From positions 1-26,880 of the forward strand of contig JAKQEZ010000667.1 of assembly GCA_029558435.1 (NCBI GenBank): a stretch of DNA of 26,880 bases, written 5' to 3'. Numbering within the stretch: the first letter of the stretch is position 1; each line of letters starts with the position of its first letter. This document shows, piece after piece, positions 1 through 7,031 of this stretch. A model generated the notes under the pieces. It saw nothing but the letters and a program-made list of their open reading frames with translations. It had not been told where the DNA came from and ran no database searches. Made by a program: the position numbers and the translations under genes. The stretch comes from Bacteroidota bacterium (GTDB lineage: Bacteria; Bacteroidota; Bacteroidia; Flavobacteriales; Crocinitomicaceae).

Positions 1-55
1 CTCCAGAGCAAATGCATCTACAAAATCAAATTAAAATAAGAACTTATAAAAACAA

Positions 56-87
56 ATATCCCAGTAAAGACGTCTTTACTGGGATAT
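56..87 (-). terminator. Perfect palindrome, likely terminator of the peroxiredoxin gene
   Basis: Bases 56-71 are the exact reverse complement of bases 72-87, so the stem is 16 bp less the few bases needed for the loop around GACGTC. On the minus strand it lies 72 bases past the peroxiredoxin stop codon and is followed by a T-rich stretch (TTTGTTTTTA), as expected for an intrinsic terminator. Being symmetric and A-rich on its other flank, it could also stop transcription arriving from the left. A second, shorter inverted repeat (ACTAGTCA at 131-138, TGACTAGT at 157-164) sits at the stop codon itself. Confidence 0.75.
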
Positions 88-159
88 AATTAATTATTTT
101 TGTCTTAATAATCTGTATCGGTTATTTAGGACTAGTCAAAATTAGAAATAGTCTGATGA

Positions 160-777
160 CTAGTGTTTGCTTAAGTATTCAGCAGTTCCAGCAACAGTTG
201 CTTTCATTGCATCTTTACCTTCTTGCCAGTTAGCTGGACAAACCTCACCGTGTTTTTGCACGTGTGTGTATGCATCTACCAAACGAATGAACTCATCCAC
301 GTTACGTCCTAATGGCATGTGGTTGATTGATTCATGGAATACAATTCCTTTTTCGTCAATTAAATAAGTTGCTCTGTAAGTAACGTTATCTCCAGTTGAT
401 TCTTCGTCAAATTGATCGTAATCTAAAATTCCCAATTCTTCAGAAAGAATACGTGTTGTATCTGCAATCAACGGGTAAGTTACACCTTGGATTCCACCTT
501 TATTTTTTTCAGTTGTCAACCAAGCAAAGTGTACTTCAGCGCTATCGCAAGAAGCACCAATTACCAATGTATTTCTTTTTTCAAATTCTGCAACTGCAGC
601 TTGGAAAGCATGTAATTCAGTTGGACAAACAAACGTGAAGTCTTTTGGATACCAAAACAAAACGATTTTCTTTTTTTCGCTTACTGCTTTTTCAAACACG
701 TCAAGTGTAAATGTGCTTCCAGATTTATCGATTGCTTTTACTTCGATAGATGGGAATTCTCTTCCTACAATGCTCAT
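160..777 (-). CDS. 2-Cys peroxiredoxin (AhpC/Prx1 family)
   Basis: Cytoplasmic thiol peroxidase that reduces hydrogen peroxide and organic hydroperoxides. The 205-residue protein has the thioredoxin-fold peroxidase core with the active-site motif DFTFVCPTE, placing the peroxidatic cysteine near residue 51, and a C-terminal HGEVCPANW motif with the resolving cysteine near residue 180. Both cysteines and normal family length argue for a functional typical 2-Cys enzyme that works as an obligate dimer. The C-terminal sequence matches the Prx1-like branch common in Bacteroidota rather than enterobacterial AhpC. It is monocistronic, with a terminator downstream and a TATCTTTG -7 element upstream. 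No reductase partner (AhpF, thioredoxin reductase) lies in the window. Family assignment is secure; substrate preference is not determined. Confidence 0.95.
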   Translation of the reverse strand: MSIVGREFPSIEVKAIDKSGSTFTLDVFEKAVSEKKKIVLFWYPKDFTFVCPTELHAFQAAVAEFEKRNTLVIGASCDSAEVHFAWLTTEKNKGGIQGVTYPLIADTTRILSEELGILDYDQFDEESTGDNVTYRATYLIDEKGIVFHESINHMPLGRNVDEFIRLVDAYTHVQKHGEVCPANWQEGKDAMKATVAGTAEYLSKH

Positions 778-813
778 ATCTTTTTATTTTAATGTTTTAC
801 AAAAATTTCATTC

Positions 814-821
814 CAAAGATA
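814..821 (-). promoter_or_regulatory. Promoter -7 element of the peroxiredoxin gene
   Basis: On the minus strand this reads TATCTTTG, an exact match to the Bacteroidota TAnnTTTG element. Transcription would start around base 808, leaving a leader of about 30 bases before the start codon at 777. A TTTG lies only 12 bases further upstream (834-837), which is shorter than the usual -33 to -7 spacing, so the -33 element is doubtful. Confidence 0.55.
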
Positions 822-931
822 CGTTACTTTTCTCAAAGTTTTCATAATAAATGTTTATAATCGTATAAATAAAATTTATGGGAGGGAATTTGTGTGAACT
901 TTATAAAAATAGAGAAAAAAAATCAAAAAAC

Positions 932-962
932 TTGTTTCCTAAATAAGAAACATTTATTTTTG
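932..962 (+). promoter_or_regulatory. Promoter of the toxin-antitoxin operon
   Basis: A TTG at 932-934 is followed after 20 bases by TATTTTTG at 955-962, matching the Bacteroidota TTG-N(17-23)-TAnnTTTG promoter. The predicted start, around base 968, leaves only about 12 bases of leader before the toxin ATG at 980. Confidence 0.65.
933..952 (+). promoter_or_regulatory. Near-perfect 20-bp palindrome, candidate antitoxin operator
   Basis: TGTTTCCTA and TAAGAAACA form two 9-base arms around a central AA, with a single mismatch in symmetry. The palindrome lies exactly between the -33 and -7 elements of the toxin-antitoxin promoter. XRE-family antitoxins usually repress their own operon by binding such a site, so this is the likely operator. 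Binding itself is inferred. Confidence 0.5.
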
Positions 963-979
963 TGTAAAGCTACTGCCAA

Positions 980-1327
980 ATGAATGAATATAAATTTCGT
1001 GTACTATTTTTAGAAGATGCTAAAGAGTTTTTAGGCAATCTAAACGAAAAGACTAGGGAAAAAGTTATTTACAACATTTGGAAGTCACGGACTGTTAATG
1101 ATAAAGAACTTTTAAAGAAATTAAAGGGTGAAATATGGGAGTTTAGAACTAAGTATAATAAAATGTATATACGACTTTTTGCTTTTTGGGATAAAACAGA
1201 TAAAACAGATACTTTGGTTGTATCAACACATGGAATAATAAAGAAAACTGGAGCTATTCCAAAACATGAAATTGAAAAAGCAGAAAGTTTAAGAGAACAA
1301 TATTTTAAAACAAAAAACAAAAAATAA
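980..1327 (+). CDS. Type II toxin, RelE/ParE superfamily (HigB/Gp49-like)
   Basis: A basic 115-residue protein with the pattern of phage-derived Gp49-like/HigB toxins: an N-terminal helical part, the strand-rich core around EIWEFRTKYNKMYIRLFAF (residues 51-69), then LVVSTHGIIKKTGAIPKHEI and a C-terminal helix rich in Glu and Lys. Members of this group are ribosome-associated mRNA interferases; growth arrest by mRNA cleavage is expected from the family and not shown here. It precedes the antitoxin gene, the order typical of higBA, and its TAA stop overlaps the antitoxin ATG by one base, so the two are translationally coupled. The promoter and a candidate operator lie directly upstream. Length is normal and no disruption is seen. 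Identity of the family is solid; the exact subfamily is less so. Confidence 0.85.
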   Translation: MNEYKFRVLFLEDAKEFLGNLNEKTREKVIYNIWKSRTVNDKELLKKLKGEIWEFRTKYNKMYIRLFAFWDKTDKTDTLVVSTHGIIKKTGAIPKHEIEKAESLREQYFKTKNKK

Positions 1328-1635
1328 TGAAAACGTATAGTTTAGAAGAGTTGACAGACCATTTTATTGGAGAAAAAGGAACTGTTAAGCGCGATGCGTT
1401 TGAAAATGAATTAAGACTTGATTTAATTGGAAATGCCATTAAACAAGCTCGACTAGAACAGCAGTTAACTCAAGAAGAGTTGGGTCAACTTGTTGGCGTG
1501 AAGAAGGCACAAATTTCCAAGATTGAAAACAGTGCAACTGATGCTCGTTTCACAACGATTTTGAAAGTTTTTGAAGCCTTAGGCGCAAAAGTGAGCTTTA
1601 ATGTAGAATTGAATCATAAAAAATTAGCAATTTAA
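1327..1635 (+). CDS. XRE-family antitoxin (HigA-like)
   Basis: A 102-residue protein whose C-terminal two thirds hold a Cro/C1-type helix-turn-helix: IGNAIKQARLEQQLTQEELG (residues 34-53), then LVGVKKAQISKIENSATDAR with the recognition helix. The N-terminal 30 residues (SLEELTDHFIGEKGTVKRDA) probably wrap and neutralise the toxin. Its ATG shares one base with the toxin stop codon, which ensures co-translation. By analogy with HigA it should block the toxin and repress the operon through the palindrome at 933-952. The pair is an isolated two-gene module between housekeeping genes with no mobile-element remnants beside it. Confidence 0.85.
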   Translation: MKTYSLEELTDHFIGEKGTVKRDAFENELRLDLIGNAIKQARLEQQLTQEELGQLVGVKKAQISKIENSATDARFTTILKVFEALGAKVSFNVELNHKKLAI

Positions 1636-1640
1636 GTTAG

Positions 1641-1663
1641 GAATTGCTTTTAGAAAGTAATTC
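1641..1663 (+). terminator. Hairpin after the toxin-antitoxin operon
   Basis: GAATTGCTTT pairs with AAAGTAATTC across a three-base loop (10-bp stem with one G-U pair), five bases after the antitoxin stop. The following bases are only partly T-rich (TTCTTCCACTT), so it is a weak or imperfect intrinsic terminator. Confidence 0.4.
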
Positions 1664-1750
1664 TTCCACTTCCCACGTTAAAAATAAGTTTTCAAAAGGC
1701 GATTTGTTAAAAAATAACAGAAAATATTCGATTTTCACGCTTTTTGGTCG

Positions 1751-1758
1751 TATATTCG
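1751..1758 (+). promoter_or_regulatory. Promoter -7 element of ald
   Basis: TATATTCG differs from the TAnnTTTG consensus at one position and is identical to the -7 element assigned to the secreted-protein gene at 15693-16421. The start of transcription it predicts (about 1764) argues that translation begins at the ATG at 1786 and not at the in-frame GTG at 1762. No good -33 element is seen. Confidence 0.45.
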
Positions 1759-1785
1759 TAAGTGGAATTAACCCCAAAGAGAAAT

Positions 1786-3018
1786 ATGAAAACCGATCCT
1801 GAATTATTGAAACACTTGATGCAGCAAGGAACATTGTTGCCACAAGAAGAAATGTTGGAAGTTGCCAATCGCAAAGGAAGTTTATACATTGGAATTCCGC
1901 GCGAAATTTCATTTCAGGAAAATCGTGTGGCGTTGGTGCCCGAAGCGGTTTCTTTGTTGGTTTCCAACGGTCACCGTGTAAAAATTGAAACAAAAAGTGG
2001 TGAAGGTTCCAAATTTACTGATCGTGATTACAGCGAGGCAGGTGCCGAAATTTGCTATGACCGTGAAGAAATTTTTAAATGCAACATCATTTTTAAGGTA
2101 ACACCACCGACCGATAAAGAAATTGATTTAATGCCGGGCAATCAAACGCTGATTTCTGCTTTGCAAATTACAACGCAGCCCAAAGAAACCTTGCAAAAAT
2201 TGATGAATAAAAAGATTACGGCAGTGGCTTGGGATTATATTCGCGATGAGCAAGGTGTTTTTCCGGTGGTGCGCACCATGGGTGAAATTGCTGGTACAAC
2301 ATCCGTATTAATTGCTGGTGAATTGTTGTCTTCTTACAACGAAGGTAAAGGAATGATGTTGGGGGGTGTGGCAGGTGTGCAACCCTCAGAAGTGGTGGTA
2401 ATTGGTGCTGGTTCGGTTGGTGAATATGCCACACGTGCTGCCTTGGGCTTGGGTGCCAATGTGCGTGTGTTTGACAATTCTCTATCGCGCTTGCGACGTT
2501 TACAAAATGAAATAGGTCAGCGCATCAATACCTCGGTGATTCAACCAAAAGTATTGGAAAAAGCAATAAAACGTGCCGATGTTGCCATTGGTGCCTTGCG
2601 TGCATCGTTGGGAAGAACACCTTGTGTGGTAACCGAAGAAATGGTGCAGGGAATGAAGCCCGGTTCGGTAATTGTGGATGTAAGCATCGACCAAGGAGGG
2701 TGTTTTGAAACCTCGCGCATTACCAACCATAAAAAACCAACTTTTGTTGAATACGGTGTTATTCACTATTGTGTGCCTAACATTGCATCGCGCATTTCCA
2801 GAACAGCATCGTTTGCTTTGTCCAACATTTTTTCACCTATTTTATTGGAAATGGGAAATGTGGGTGGTTGCGAAAACTTAATTGCCAACGACCCAGGTTT
2901 TAGAAGTGGCGTTTATATCTACAAAGGAAATTTAACCAGTGAGGTGCTTGGAAAAGTCTTTGACTTAAAATACAAAAGCATCGAGTTGTTGATTATGGGA
3001 TTAAAACGCAATCAATAA
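1786..3018 (+). CDS. ald: Alanine dehydrogenase
   Basis: NAD-dependent enzyme interconverting L-alanine and pyruvate plus ammonium. The 410-residue protein has an N-terminal AlaDh/PNT catalytic domain (GIPREISFQENRVALVPEAV, the conserved opening of the family, preceded by about 35 extra residues) and a Rossmann NAD-binding domain with the VVVIGAGSVGEYA motif and an acidic strand end (VRVFDNSLSRL). The N-terminal extension LLKHLMQQGTLLPQEEMLEV is typical of the Bacteroidota form. The ATG at 1786 is chosen over an in-frame GTG 24 bases upstream because that GTG lies only four bases past the -7 promoter element. The gene shares one base with the downstream nuclease-like gene. A transhydrogenase alpha-subunit relative is the main alternative, but overall length and lack of membrane segments favour alanine dehydrogenase. 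Confidence 0.93.
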   Translation: MKTDPELLKHLMQQGTLLPQEEMLEVANRKGSLYIGIPREISFQENRVALVPEAVSLLVSNGHRVKIETKSGEGSKFTDRDYSEAGAEICYDREEIFKCNIIFKVTPPTDKEIDLMPGNQTLISALQITTQPKETLQKLMNKKITAVAWDYIRDEQGVFPVVRTMGEIAGTTSVLIAGELLSSYNEGKGMMLGGVAGVQPSEVVVIGAGSVGEYATRAALGLGANVRVFDNSLSRLRRLQNEIGQRINTSVIQPKVLEKAIKRADVAIGALRASLGRTPCVVTEEMVQGMKPGSVIVDVSIDQGGCFETSRITNHKKPTFVEYGVIHYCVPNIASRISRTASFALSNIFSPILLEMGNVGGCENLIANDPGFRSGVYIYKGNLTSEVLGKVFDLKYKSIELLIMGLKRNQ

Positions 3019-3476
3019 TGGGGATTGTTCAAGCGCTGAATCTTCCTCCAGCTCCTTTAAAAATCGAAAAACGCAAGGGCGAATTGTATGTTTGGTGCAT
3101 CGTTCGCAAGAAATTTTTGGTACTTACTCCCGAAGAATGGGTACGTCAACATTTTATTCATTATTTAATTGTGGTGGTTGAAATTCCGATTGAACGCATA
3201 GCTTCGGAATATGGCATTACGGTCAATAATCTAACCCGACGGTGCGATGTGGTGGTGTTTGATAAATCGGGCAAAGCCAAAATGATTGTTGAATGTAAAG
3301 CAACCACGGTGGAGGTAAATCAGTCCGTTTTTTTTCAAATTGCTCAATACAATCGTCAATTGAACGTTGATTTTTTGGTGCTCACCAATGGGTTGACGCA
3401 TTTTTTTGCACGCATTAATCGTGAAACCAATCAGTTGGAGATGTTGGATGGGATTCAAAAAGAGTGGTTGATGTAA
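3018..3476 (+). CDS. Stand-alone HsdR N-terminal-type PD-(D/E)xK protein
   Basis: A 152-residue soluble protein corresponding only to the N-terminal nuclease domain of type I restriction HsdR subunits (HSDR_N family), with no helicase part. The nuclease core is visible: an acidic residue at the end of the strand in RRCDVVVFD (Asp near residue 77), the VECKA motif (Glu 92, Lys 94) and a following QIAQYN helix that fits the QxxxY element. A catalytic fold is therefore intact, although no nuclease activity can be claimed. Such small proteins recur as chromosomal genes in Flavobacteriales and are often misnamed restriction enzymes. Its ATG overlaps the ald stop by one base (TAATG), so it is co-translated with alanine dehydrogenase; no HsdM or HsdS gene is nearby. 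A bidirectional terminator follows. Confidence 0.8.
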   Translation: MGIVQALNLPPAPLKIEKRKGELYVWCIVRKKFLVLTPEEWVRQHFIHYLIVVVEIPIERIASEYGITVNNLTRRCDVVVFDKSGKAKMIVECKATTVEVNQSVFFQIAQYNRQLNVDFLVLTNGLTHFFARINRETNQLEMLDGIQKEWLM

Positions 3477-3491
3477 GTTGAAGAATAAAAA

Positions 3492-3525
3492 AACCATCAC
3501 CAACTCCTAAAAGTTAATGATGGTT
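3492..3525 (+). terminator. Bidirectional terminator between convergent genes
   Basis: AACCATCA (3492-3499) pairs with TGATGGTT (3518-3525), with a further AACT/AGTT pairing inside the loop. An A-run precedes and a T-rich run follows the stem, so it can serve both the ald operon (+) and the flavoprotein gene (-), which converge here. Confidence 0.75.
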
Positions 3526-3554
3526 ACTATTTTTAAATTTGTTTAACTGCTAAT

Positions 3555-4775
3555 TTAAACTGCTTGCTGAGAAGAAGTTGCATATTCTTTTGTGAATACA
3601 CAATTGGTAGTTGAATACACCGAAAACATACATTTATTGCAGTGAATGCACAATCCACTTTTATAAGGATCTTTGATAATGTTGTTGATGATTTCTGGTT
3701 CTCTCAACAAAGCTCTACCCATCGCAACAAAATCAAATCCTTCTTGAAACGCTTTTGAAATATGGGTAAAATCATTGATTCCGCCTAACAAAATAAGTTG
3801 AGCATTTTTTACAATAGGTTGAAATTGTCTAGCAGCCTCCAACATGTATAGGTCTTTATAAGGATATTCTCCAATTATTTTCTTACCAAACCATTTAACA
3901 CCTAATTTAAAAATTCCCTTTTGAGTAGCTGCCATTCCATCAATATCTGTATCACCACGGAAAAGATACATTTGTTTAGATACAGAAGAACCCATTGTCA
4001 ATTCAAAAGCATCTACAGCACCAGTTTCGTCAAGAATTTTAGCTGTTTGAGTTGATTCATCCAACCAAATGGATCCTTTAATTCCGTCATCCATAGAAAG
4101 TTTGATGATTATTGCCAATCGGTCTTTTACTCTTTCTTTTACTTTCAACAATATTTCTTTGGCAAAACGAGTTCTGTTTTCAATTGAACCACCATATTGG
4201 TCTTTACGTTTATTGATCCATGGACTCATAAAAGAAGAAACCAAATACAAATGTCCGAAATGCAATTCAATGGCATCAAAACCAGAATCTGCAGCAACTT
4301 CGGCAGCATCGGCAAATTGTTCTTTAATTTCCTCCATTTCCTTTAAAGTAATTTCACGGCATTTTTGGAAACTTGTTGGGTTTCTAAAGTTGGAAGGGGC
4401 GACAGGTTGAAAACCAGTGATTTGCTTAGTAGCTACTGGTCCGGCATGTCCAAGTTGCGCAGAAGCTAGTCCACCAGCATCGTGCATAGCTTGCGTAAAT
4501 TTTTTCAAGCCATCAATGTTTTCTCGCACCATTAAAATTTCTCCTGGGGCAGCAAAACCTGCTTTCGAGATAGCACAATAGGCCAAGGTTGTCATACCAA
4601 CTCCTCCTTTTATAAATCCTAAATGAAAGTCGATTAAAGCCTGGGTTACTTTTCCTTCAGGGCTTCTGCCTTCACTTGTAGCAGCTTTTATTACCGGCGT
4701 GGGTAATGTGATGGGTCCTAATTTTGTTGGACTAAAAATTCGAGCTACACTTTGTTGAATGGTTTCATTGCTCAT
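3555..4775 (-). CDS. Old Yellow Enzyme family NADH:flavin oxidoreductase
   Basis: A 406-residue FMN-dependent TIM-barrel oxidoreductase. The opening LGPITLPTPVIKAATSEG, the substrate-binding HFGHLYLVSSFMSPWINKR and the following DQYGGSIENRTRF are diagnostic of the family; the FMN-phosphate site is near GGINDF and VAMGRALLREP towards the end. The last 35 residues carry a cysteine cluster CIHCNKC...C (spacing C-x2-C-x2-C-x9-C), which recalls the [4Fe-4S] site at the barrel end of 2,4-dienoyl-CoA reductases, but here the FAD/NAD domain that normally follows is missing and the spacing is shorter. Substrate is unknown; family members reduce activated C=C bonds. An AraC regulator gene lies 87 bases upstream on the same strand, and this gene has its own promoter. 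Confidence 0.88.
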   Translation of the reverse strand: MSNETIQQSVARIFSPTKLGPITLPTPVIKAATSEGRSPEGKVTQALIDFHLGFIKGGVGMTTLAYCAISKAGFAAPGEILMVRENIDGLKKFTQAMHDAGGLASAQLGHAGPVATKQITGFQPVAPSNFRNPTSFQKCREITLKEMEEIKEQFADAAEVAADSGFDAIELHFGHLYLVSSFMSPWINKRKDQYGGSIENRTRFAKEILLKVKERVKDRLAIIIKLSMDDGIKGSIWLDESTQTAKILDETGAVDAFELTMGSSVSKQMYLFRGDTDIDGMAATQKGIFKLGVKWFGKKIIGEYPYKDLYMLEAARQFQPIVKNAQLILLGGINDFTHISKAFQEGFDFVAMGRALLREPEIINNIIKDPYKSGLCIHCNKCMFSVYSTTNCVFTKEYATSSQQAV

Positions 4776-4802
4776 AACTAAATAATTAAATGTTCATTCT
4801 AA

Positions 4803-4829
4803 CAAAGTTACGGAGGTTTTACTTAACAA
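4803..4829 (-). promoter_or_regulatory. Promoter of the flavoprotein gene
   Basis: On the minus strand, TTG (4829-4827) is followed after 16 bases by TAACTTTG (4810-4803), matching the Bacteroidota promoter apart from slightly short spacing. Predicted leader is about 20 bases. It lies in the gap after the AraC gene, so the flavoprotein gene can be transcribed on its own. Confidence 0.55.
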
Positions 4830-4862
4830 TAAATTGAGAAATTACCGATAAATTTGTGAAAA

Positions 4863-5687
4863 TTACGTATGATGTAGTTTTCTATATTCTTTTGGAGTAA
4901 TACCTTCTTCCTTTTTGAAAAAATTTGAAAACGAAGCAGAAGAATCAAAACACAACGCATCTGAAATTTGAGCAACGTCCATATTACTTGTTGCCAACAC
5001 CGTTCTAGCATACGCCATTCGGAGGTTGACCAACGTATCTTTAGCAGTGACGCCGGTAACTTGTTTTATTGTTTCTGAAATATATTTCGTTGAAACAGCT
5101 AATTTGTCGGCATAAAAACTCAGTTTAGGTTGTTCTTTATAATATTTTTTTGCTAGAATATAAAATTGTAAGGTAATGTATTCTAGTCTGTTATAATTAT
5201 GAAAAACGTTTTTATCTTGATTTTTACCTATTTCTGATAGTTCAATTATAAATTCACTGAAAACCACATTAAAAAGTTGATTTCCAAATGTATGATTGTC
5301 CTTGTTTTCTTCTTTATTTTTCAGTTTTTCTAATAACGATTGCACCAAATATTGTTCATTGTCATTTAATTTCCAAACGGGTAAATAATGGTATTGGAAA
5401 TAGGGCACAGTGTTATAAAATTCGGCAAGAATACTGATGTTTTTTAAATAATCTATTGAGAATTTAATTCCAATTACACTACAATTACTGCTTACATTGT
5501 TTAGAAATGTATTATGAAATGGAGTATTGATTAAAATTTGACCTTTTTGTATTGTATTTTTTTTAGAATTAAGCGTCATTTCTATCGTTCCTTCTTTTAT
5601 AAAAATAATGGTGAAAAAACCAGTTTCAATCCATTGATTATAAGGTAATTCGGATGTGAAAGTTTTAAGAATATTTTTTTCAGACAC
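4863..5687 (-). CDS. AraC family transcriptional regulator
   Basis: A 274-residue one-component regulator. Residues 1-150 form a cupin-like sensor region (FFTIIFIKEGTIEMTLNSKK, then QKGQILINTP). The last 100 residues hold two helix-turn-helix units: LSFYADKLAVSTKYISETIK, and MDVAQISDALCFDSSASFSN followed by FFKKEEGITPKEYRK, the conserved closing signature of the AraC/XylS family. It is encoded just upstream of, and in the same direction as, the Old Yellow Enzyme gene, so control of that gene is a reasonable guess but is inferred from position only. A TAACTTTA sequence on the minus strand (5719-5712) could be its -7 element with one mismatch. The effector is unknown. Confidence 0.9.
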   Translation of the reverse strand: MSEKNILKTFTSELPYNQWIETGFFTIIFIKEGTIEMTLNSKKNTIQKGQILINTPFHNTFLNNVSSNCSVIGIKFSIDYLKNISILAEFYNTVPYFQYHYLPVWKLNDNEQYLVQSLLEKLKNKEENKDNHTFGNQLFNVVFSEFIIELSEIGKNQDKNVFHNYNRLEYITLQFYILAKKYYKEQPKLSFYADKLAVSTKYISETIKQVTGVTAKDTLVNLRMAYARTVLATSNMDVAQISDALCFDSSASFSNFFKKEEGITPKEYRKLHHT

Positions 5688-5750
5688 TTTTTTTCGATTT
5701 GATTCTTTTTGTAAAGTTATTTATTTTTTATGAATTGTGAATTGTTTCTC

Positions 5751-6006
5751 TTAGCGTCTATTGCGGTTAAAAAAAAACTTAACCGCGGAGTTACGCCAAG
5801 AACACGCAGAGTTCGCAGAGAAAAACATTGCGGCCATTGCGCCTTCTTTGCGCTCATTGCGGTTACAATTTAATTCTCCTTTGCTTCCATTGCGTTAACC
5901 TTTGCGCTCATTGCGGTTAAAATTTATTTCCTCTTTGCGTTCATTGCGCCTTCTTAGCGTCCTTTGCGGTTTTTCTTTAATTTCTCTCTGAGCTCATTGC
6001 GGTTAA
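5751..6006. repeat. Cluster of degenerate ~54-bp tandem repeats in a gene-free gap
   Basis: The 342-base gap between the AraC and WD40 genes (5688-6029) is filled with variants of the phrase TTTGCGCTCATTGCGGTTA. Identical 19-base copies begin at 5847 and 5901, exactly 54 bases apart; a third, more divergent unit runs from about 5955 to 6006 and ends CTCATTGCGGTTAAA. A 13-base phrase ATTGCGCCTTCTT recurs at 5836 and 5943, two periods apart. The left end (5751-5825) holds copies of the same family in opposite orientation. No start codon or open frame supports coding, and its local base composition is richer in G+C than the flanking intergenic DNA. It resembles dispersed intergenic repeats seen in many Bacteroidota genomes; function is unknown. 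Confidence 0.8.
5763..5786. repeat. Inverted pair of repeat units forming a hairpin
   Basis: GCGGTTAA (5763-5770) and TTAACCGC (5779-5786) are exact reverse complements across an eight-base A-rich loop. They mark the point where the repeat units switch orientation within the cluster. As RNA this could fold into a stable hairpin in the region upstream of the AraC gene. Confidence 0.6.
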
Positions 6007-6029
6007 AAAATACAAACCTTCAACTCAAC

Positions 6030-6923
6030 CTATATTCCCCACAAAATAATGTTAGAATCGTCTGAAGCGGAGGCAAAGGTGTTTTCGTTGATTGGTGTGA
6101 TGTTATTGACCGAATGGCGGTGACCACCGTGTTTGTATTCTATTTTTTGAGCAACAGTCCATTGGGGAATGTTCCAAATTTTAATGCTTTTATCGCGACT
6201 ACTAGAAACAAGTGTGTGCTCGTTTAACTTTACCAAATTGTAAATCATATAGTTGTGTGCCGGTAATGCTTTGATTTGTTTTTTAGTGGTTTTATCCCAC
6301 AGGCGAATAATCGCATCTTTTCCACCCGTAATCAGCGTGTTTTTATCCCATTCCAAAATAGTTCCAACACCATCGTTGTGTGCATAAAATTCATCTTTTT
6401 GGTTGAAATAAGTTGTTTCTACCGAGCGAACATAGCCATCTTTGCAACATAAATAAAGCGTTTCTTCATCGTTGGAAACAACAATTTTTCGAATTTTATC
6501 GCTGTCAAATGGAAGTTGTAAAAGGAGGGTGAGCGTGTCTATATCCCAAACAGAAAGCAAGCCATCTGCATCGGAAATGTATAAATGTCGTTTTGTTTTG
6601 TTTTCGGCCATTGAAAAAACTCCCGCTTTGTGTAAACGGATGTATTTAATTTCTTTTCGATTGTCTAAATCAAACAAATGAACATCACCATTGGATAAAC
6701 CAACCGCCAATTTTGTGTTGTTGTCAAACAGCTGAATGCAATAGGGGGTAAGCGGTATTTGAATGGCAAATTTATCTTGCTTTTTTTGCTCCACATCCCA
6801 ACGAACAACGTATTTATCTGCACTACCCGAATAAAGGAATTTCCCATCAAATTGAAGGGTGTAAACTGCTGCTGCATGTTCTGAGAAAGCGTGAATTTTA
6901 GAATATTTGATTGTTTCTGCCAT
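6030..6923 (-). CDS. WD40 beta-propeller protein
   Basis: A 297-residue cytoplasmic protein made almost wholly of WD40 repeats and long enough for one seven-bladed propeller. Blade ends are recognisable as SGSADKYVVRWD, ISDADGLLSVWD, ITGGKDAIIRLWD, VSSSRDKSIKIWNI and the terminal SASDDSNIILWGI; the others are more degenerate. No signal peptide, membrane segment or extra catalytic domain is present, so it should act as a protein-interaction scaffold. Partner and process are unknown. It is transcribed alone from a promoter divergent from that of bshC, with about 120 bases between the two start codons, which allows but does not prove shared control. Its 3' side runs into the 54-bp repeat cluster. 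Confidence 0.9.
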   Translation of the reverse strand: MAETIKYSKIHAFSEHAAAVYTLQFDGKFLYSGSADKYVVRWDVEQKKQDKFAIQIPLTPYCIQLFDNNTKLAVGLSNGDVHLFDLDNRKEIKYIRLHKAGVFSMAENKTKRHLYISDADGLLSVWDIDTLTLLLQLPFDSDKIRKIVVSNDEETLYLCCKDGYVRSVETTYFNQKDEFYAHNDGVGTILEWDKNTLITGGKDAIIRLWDKTTKKQIKALPAHNYMIYNLVKLNEHTLVSSSRDKSIKIWNIPQWTVAQKIEYKHGGHRHSVNNITPINENTFASASDDSNIILWGI

Positions 6924-6938
6924 TGCTTAATTTGTTGC

Positions 6939-6970
6939 CAAAGTTAGTATTTTTTTGTTGTAAATTGCAA
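6939..6970 (-). promoter_or_regulatory. Promoter of the WD40 gene
   Basis: On the minus strand, TTG (6970-6968) is followed after 21 bases by TAACTTTG (6946-6939), a full match to the Bacteroidota promoter. The predicted transcript starts about 10 bases before the ATG at 6923. Confidence 0.65.
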
Positions 6971-7031
6971 TTTATTTAGAATTATTCTAAATAGTATTTT
7001 GAACAAGGAATTAATTGTGCAGTAAAATCAT

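Noticed and set aside
1762..1785. Upstream GTG as the start of alanine dehydrogenase
   Set aside because: It lies only four bases after the -7 promoter element; the ATG at 1786 gives a sensible leader and the usual N-terminus.
3018..3476. HsdR-N protein considered as evidence of a type I restriction or other defence island
   Set aside because: No helicase, HsdM, HsdS or other defence gene is present and the gene is coupled to a metabolic gene.
5751..6006. Repeat cluster considered as a CRISPR array
   Set aside because: The units are degenerate, change orientation, lack unique spacers of constant length, and no cas genes are nearby.
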